Shown here in pieces: positions 61,250 through 64,000 of a stretch of 64,000 bases of DNA. Under the pieces are notes generated by a model. That model saw nothing but the letters and a program-made list of their open reading frames with translations, had not been told where the DNA came from and made no database searches. The DNA is from Amycolatopsis sp. CA-126428 (GTDB lineage: Bacteria > Actinomycetota > Actinomycetes > Mycobacteriales > Pseudonocardiaceae). The stretch is from NCBI RefSeq assembly GCF_002904335.1, contig NZ_PPHF01000165.1:212469-276468 (forward strand), in the 5' to 3' direction. Position numbers and translations under genes: made by a program. The first letter of the stretch is position 1; every line of letters begins with the position of its first letter.

Positions 61250-61666
61250 ATGCTGGTCGAGGGTTTCGGGGCGGGCTACCTCGTCGACGACGTCGCGGCG
61301 ACCACCCGCTTCTACGCGGACGTCGTCGGCCTGCCGGTCACCGTCGAGCTGGACTGGTTCGCCAGTGTCAACGCGGGCGCGCCGGGCTACGAGATCAGCT
61401 TCGTCCAGCGCGGGCACGAGTCGGTGCCGCCGGCCTACCGCGCGCGGCAGACGGCCGGGCTGATGTTCGGGCTCGTCGTCGAAGACGCGCACGCCGAGGC
61501 GAAGCGGCTGGAGGAGGCGGGTGCCGAGCTGGTGACCCCGGTGGTCGACGAGGTCTACGGGCAGCGCCACTTCTCCGTCGCCGATCCGAACGGCGTGCTG
61601 CTCGACGTCATCGAGATGATCCCGGTCGACCCGGACTGGGCGGCGGCGAACCCGCCCGCGTCGTAA
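61250..61666 (+). CDS. VOC superfamily protein (glyoxalase-like)
   Basis: 138 residues from ATG 61250 (GAAGGG upstream). AGYLVDDVAATTRFYADVVG opens the first unit and QRHFSVADPNGVLLDVIEMI the second; the terminal Glu is the usual metal ligand. Regulated by a promoter with an embedded palindrome, so probably inducible. Substrate unknown. Confidence 0.88.
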   Translation: MLVEGFGAGYLVDDVAATTRFYADVVGLPVTVELDWFASVNAGAPGYEISFVQRGHESVPPAYRARQTAGLMFGLVVEDAHAEAKRLEEAGAELVTPVVDEVYGQRHFSVADPNGVLLDVIEMIPVDPDWAAANPPAS

Positions 61667-61728
61667 ACAGGTGTTAACCCGATCGGCCCCTTGAGGCGAC
61701 CGGGCGTGACGGGGTGGACAATTCGATC

Positions 61729-62946
61729 GTGCCCGTGCTGCGTCCCGACCCCGCCACACCGATCGATCCGGCGTTGCCGGAAAGCGCGCTGAAGGGGCTC
61801 GGCAGCAGAGCCTTCGGCGTCTACGTGCACGTCCCGTTCTGCGCCACGCGCTGCGGGTACTGCGACTTCAACACCTACACCGCCGGTGAGCTCGACACCG
61901 GCTCGTCGCCGCAGTCCTGGCTCGAAGGGCTGCGCCGCGAGCTGGAGCTCGCCGCGCGCGTGCTCGTCGTGCCGCCCGCCGCGGACACCGTGTTCGTCGG
62001 CGGGGGCACGCCGTCCCTGCTCGGCGCGGACGGGCTGCGCTCGGTGCTCGACGCCGTCCGGGACGTCTTCGGGCTGGCGCCCGGGGCCGAGGTGACGACG
62101 GAGTCGAACCCGGAATCGACGTCACCGGAGTTCTTCGCCGGGATCCGCGAAGCGGGCTACACGCGGATCTCGCTGGGCATGCAGTCGGCCGCGCCGCACG
62201 TGCTGAAGATCCTCGATCGCGTGCACACCCCGGGCCGGCCGGGGAAGGCCGCCGCCGAAGCGCGCGCGGCCGGGTTCGAGCACGTGAACCTCGACGTGAT
62301 CTACGGCACGCCGGGGGAGCGCGCCGACGACCTGCGCGCGACGCTCGACGCCGTGCTGGCCGCGGGCGTCGACCACGTGTCGGCGTACGCGCTGATCGTC
62401 GAGGAGGGCACGGCGCTGGCCCGCCGCGTCCGCCGCGGCGAGCTGCCCGCGCCGGACGACGACGTGCTGGCCGCGGACTACGAGATGATCGACGCGATGC
62501 TGTCCTCGGCGGGCCTGCGCTGGTACGAGGTGTCGAACTGGGCGGCCTCCGACGCGGCCCGCTGCCGCCACAACCTCGGCTACTGGCGGGGCGACGACTG
62601 GTGGGGCGCCGGTCCGGGGGCGCACAGCCACGTCGGCGGGGTGCGCTGGTGGAACGTCAAGCACCCGGCCCGCTACACCGCGCTGCTCGCCGGCGGCGAC
62701 TCGCCCGCGGGCGGGCGCGAGGTGCTCACCGACGACGACCAGCACCTCGAGCGGATCATGCTCGAACTGCGGGTCGCCGAAGGGCTGCCGCTCGACGTGC
62801 TCGACGAGCCGGGGCTGGCCGAGGCGCGGGCGGCCGCGGCCGAGGGGCTGCTCGATCCGTCCGCATTGGACTCCCGGGGCCGGGCGGTGCTCACCGACCG
62901 CGGCCGGCTGCTGGCCGACGGGGTGGTCCGCCGCCTCGCCGGGTAG
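61729..62946 (+). CDS. hemW: Heme chaperone HemW (radical SAM; HemN-like)
   Basis: 405 residues from GTG 61729, which has GGGGTGG at a suitable distance; a GTG at 61714 would add five residues. The radical SAM cluster motif is CATRCGYCDF. GGGTPSLL, ESNPES and LGMQSAAPHVLKILDRVH (read in part) are family motifs, as is GAGPGAHSHVGGVRWWN. The first-motif spacing CxxxCxxC followed by Asp-Phe is typical of HemW, which carries heme rather than oxidising coproporphyrinogen. Next to the siroheme/sulfur genes, as in mycobacteria. Confidence 0.92.
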   Translation: MPVLRPDPATPIDPALPESALKGLGSRAFGVYVHVPFCATRCGYCDFNTYTAGELDTGSSPQSWLEGLRRELELAARVLVVPPAADTVFVGGGTPSLLGADGLRSVLDAVRDVFGLAPGAEVTTESNPESTSPEFFAGIREAGYTRISLGMQSAAPHVLKILDRVHTPGRPGKAAAEARAAGFEHVNLDVIYGTPGERADDLRATLDAVLAAGVDHVSAYALIVEEGTALARRVRRGELPAPDDDVLAADYEMIDAMLSSAGLRWYEVSNWAASDAARCRHNLGYWRGDDWWGAGPGAHSHVGGVRWWNVKHPARYTALLAGGDSPAGGREVLTDDDQHLERIMLELRVAEGLPLDVLDEPGLAEARAAAAEGLLDPSALDSRGRAVLTDRGRLLADGVVRRLAG

Positions 62947-62968
62947 GGATTAAATCCGGAGGCCGTGT

Positions 62969-62989
62969 CGTTGCTTGTATTCAGCAACG
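62969..62989 (+). promoter_or_regulatory. Inverted repeat before the MDR oxidoreductase gene
   Basis: CGTTGCT / AGCAACG, perfect 7-bp arms with a 7-nt centre, 17 bases ahead of the gene start. Operator or leader hairpin. Confidence 0.45.
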
Positions 62990-63006
62990 ACTTTCGAGGA
63001 GGCCTC

Positions 63007-63927
63007 ATGGCGCGCGCGATCAGGTTCGACGAGTACGGCGACGTGGAGGTCCTCCGGGTCGAGGACGTTCCCCGGCCGGTGCCGGGACCGGGTCAGGTGC
63101 TCGTCGAGGTGCGGGCTGCCGGGATCAACCCGGGCGAGGCCGGCATCCGGCAGGGCTTCCTGCACTCGCGTTTCCCGGCGACCTTTCCCTCGGGGCAGGG
63201 CAGCGACTTCGCGGGGGTTGTCGCTTCGCTCGGTGAAGGCGTCTCGGACATCGCCGTTGGCGACGAGGTGATCGGGTTCGTCGACACGCGGTCGAGCCAT
63301 GCCGACTTCGTCGTCGCCGAGGCCGCGAACCTCACGCCGCGCCCCGACGGGGTGCCGTGGGAAGTCGCCGGTTCGCTGTTCGTGGCGGGTACCACCGCGT
63401 ACGCAGCCGTGGGCGCGGTCTGCCCGCGTGAAGGGGAGACGGTCGTCGTCTCGGGCGCGGCGGGCGGCGTGGGCTCGCTCGCGGTGCAGCTGGCGAAGCT
63501 GGCCGGCGCCACGGTGATCGGCCTCGCCGGCGAGGCGAACCACGACTGGCTGCGCGAACTCGGCGTCATCCCCGTTTCCTACGGTGAGGGCGTGCTCGAG
63601 CGGATCCGCGAAGCCGCGCCTTCCGGGGTGCACGCGTTCGTGGACACCTTCGGCTCCGGGTACGTGGAACTGGCGCTGCACCTGGGGATCCACCCGGGGC
63701 GGATCAACACGATCATCGACTTCGCGGCGGCCGAGAGGTACAACGTGAAGAACGACGGCAACGCGGCCGCGGCGTCGGCCGACGTGCTGCGCGAGCTGGG
63801 CCTCCTGCTGGACAAGGGATTGCTGACGCTGCCGATCGCCCGCGTGTACCCGCTTGATCAGGTCCGGGACGCCTACCGCGAGCTGGAGCAGCGGCACACG
63901 CGCGGCAAGATCGTGCTGCGGCCCTAG
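63007..63927 (+). CDS. MDR-family NADP-dependent oxidoreductase (zinc-free)
   Basis: 306 residues from ATG 63007 with GAGGAGG upstream. GroES-like half (GPGQVLVEVRAAGINPGEAG, GSDFAGVVASLGEGVSDI in parts) and Rossmann half (VVVSGAAGGVGSLAVQLAKL). No zinc-ligand cysteine cluster. It ends RGKIVLRP, a normal family ending. Its stop shares CTAG with a convergent transposase stop, so the element beyond abuts this gene exactly. Confidence 0.92.
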   Translation: MARAIRFDEYGDVEVLRVEDVPRPVPGPGQVLVEVRAAGINPGEAGIRQGFLHSRFPATFPSGQGSDFAGVVASLGEGVSDIAVGDEVIGFVDTRSSHADFVVAEAANLTPRPDGVPWEVAGSLFVAGTTAYAAVGAVCPREGETVVVSGAAGGVGSLAVQLAKLAGATVIGLAGEANHDWLRELGVIPVSYGEGVLERIREAAPSGVHAFVDTFGSGYVELALHLGIHPGRINTIIDFAAAERYNVKNDGNAAAASADVLRELGLLLDKGLLTLPIARVYPLDQVRDAYRELEQRHTRGKIVLRP

Positions 63928-64000
63928 GTGTGATGTCCAGGGAGGTTGGTCAGCCGGGTGACCGGCGGCTTGCCGCCGGTTGAGCTGTGGGGTCGGTGAT
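63924..64000 (-). mobile_element. 3' end of an IS481-type transposase gene, cut by the window
   Basis: Read on the minus strand, the last 24 codons contain HRPHSS, GGKPPVTRL and NLPGHHT followed by TAG at 63924-63926. The HRPH...GG-PP block is the end of the DDE integrase core typical of IS481-family transposases. Only the tail is visible; 63961-63980 is also a perfect hairpin on the DNA level. The terminal inverted repeat of the element cannot be fixed. Confidence 0.7.

Overview
The window is a very GC-rich actinobacterial chromosome segment that reads as the genus Amycolatopsis or a close relative in the Pseudonocardiales. This assignment rests on codon use (third positions almost all G/C), many GTG starts, F420-type PPOX enzymes, a mycothiol-dependent-isomerase-type protein, TAT/Sec secreted hydrolases, and a gene order shared with mycobacteria (nadD-rsfS-gpgP-octT-degV-comEA-comEC-holA-rpsT-lepA-...-sir operon-hemW). 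It is inference from the sequence; no database was consulted. The backbone is housekeeping, with accessory islands of transporters, regulators and secreted enzymes between conserved blocks.

Layout. 1-10.4 kb: a cut secreted PhoD-type phosphatase, ndk, an MDMPI-fold protein, a large secreted phosphodiester glycosidase/metallophosphoesterase fusion, a DrrAB/NodIJ-type ABC exporter (one ATPase, two permeases) and a subtilisin-type lipoprotein. 10.4-17.4 kb: RNase E/G with a long structured leader, rplU-rpmA, obg and proB. 17.5-25 kb: accessory genes (SDR/TetR divergent pair, monooxygenase-like and PPOX genes, an argS, an MHS-type MFS carrier, a RecQ-phosphoribosyltransferase fusion). 25-35 kb: nadD, rsfS, gpgP, octT, degV (one tight operon), comEA, comEC, a SAM-riboswitch-controlled threonine-synthase-like gene, holA, rpsT. 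35-56 kb: a ykkC-class-riboswitch-controlled DMT exporter, lepA, and accessory genes including a GH20 hexosaminidase with a DasR-type operator and a secreted RNase with its barstar-type inhibitor. 55.4-61.1 kb: the assimilatory sulfate operon sir-(zinc ribbon)-cysH-cysD-cysN-chelatase, with stop/start overlaps at four of its five junctions and a 20-base gap between cysH and cysD, preceded by a cysteine-containing leader peptide and a possible anti-Shine-Dalgarno switch. 61.2-64 kb: a VOC protein, hemW, an MDR oxidoreductase, and the 3' end of an IS481-type transposase at the window edge.

How the genes work together. The sulfur operon activates sulfate (CysDN), reduces APS (CysH) and then sulfite (Sir); the CbiX-type chelatase supplies siroheme iron for Sir. 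The operon and the SAM-riboswitch gene together suggest that cysteine and methionine supply is sensed by RNA in two places. GpgP and OctT are early methylglucose lipopolysaccharide enzymes. Two DasR-like operators sit before two secreted GlcNAc-related enzymes (the GH20 hexosaminidase and the NAGPA-domain protein).

The least explained material lies between genes: two tandem arrays with an identical 21-bp period and a shared core, degenerate duplicates resembling the comEA 3' end, a ykkC riboswitch carrying a CAC-rich minisatellite in a loop, and a 25-bp perfect palindrome plus a Crp-type site between the RecQ-like gene and nadD. No tRNA, rRNA or CRISPR array was seen.
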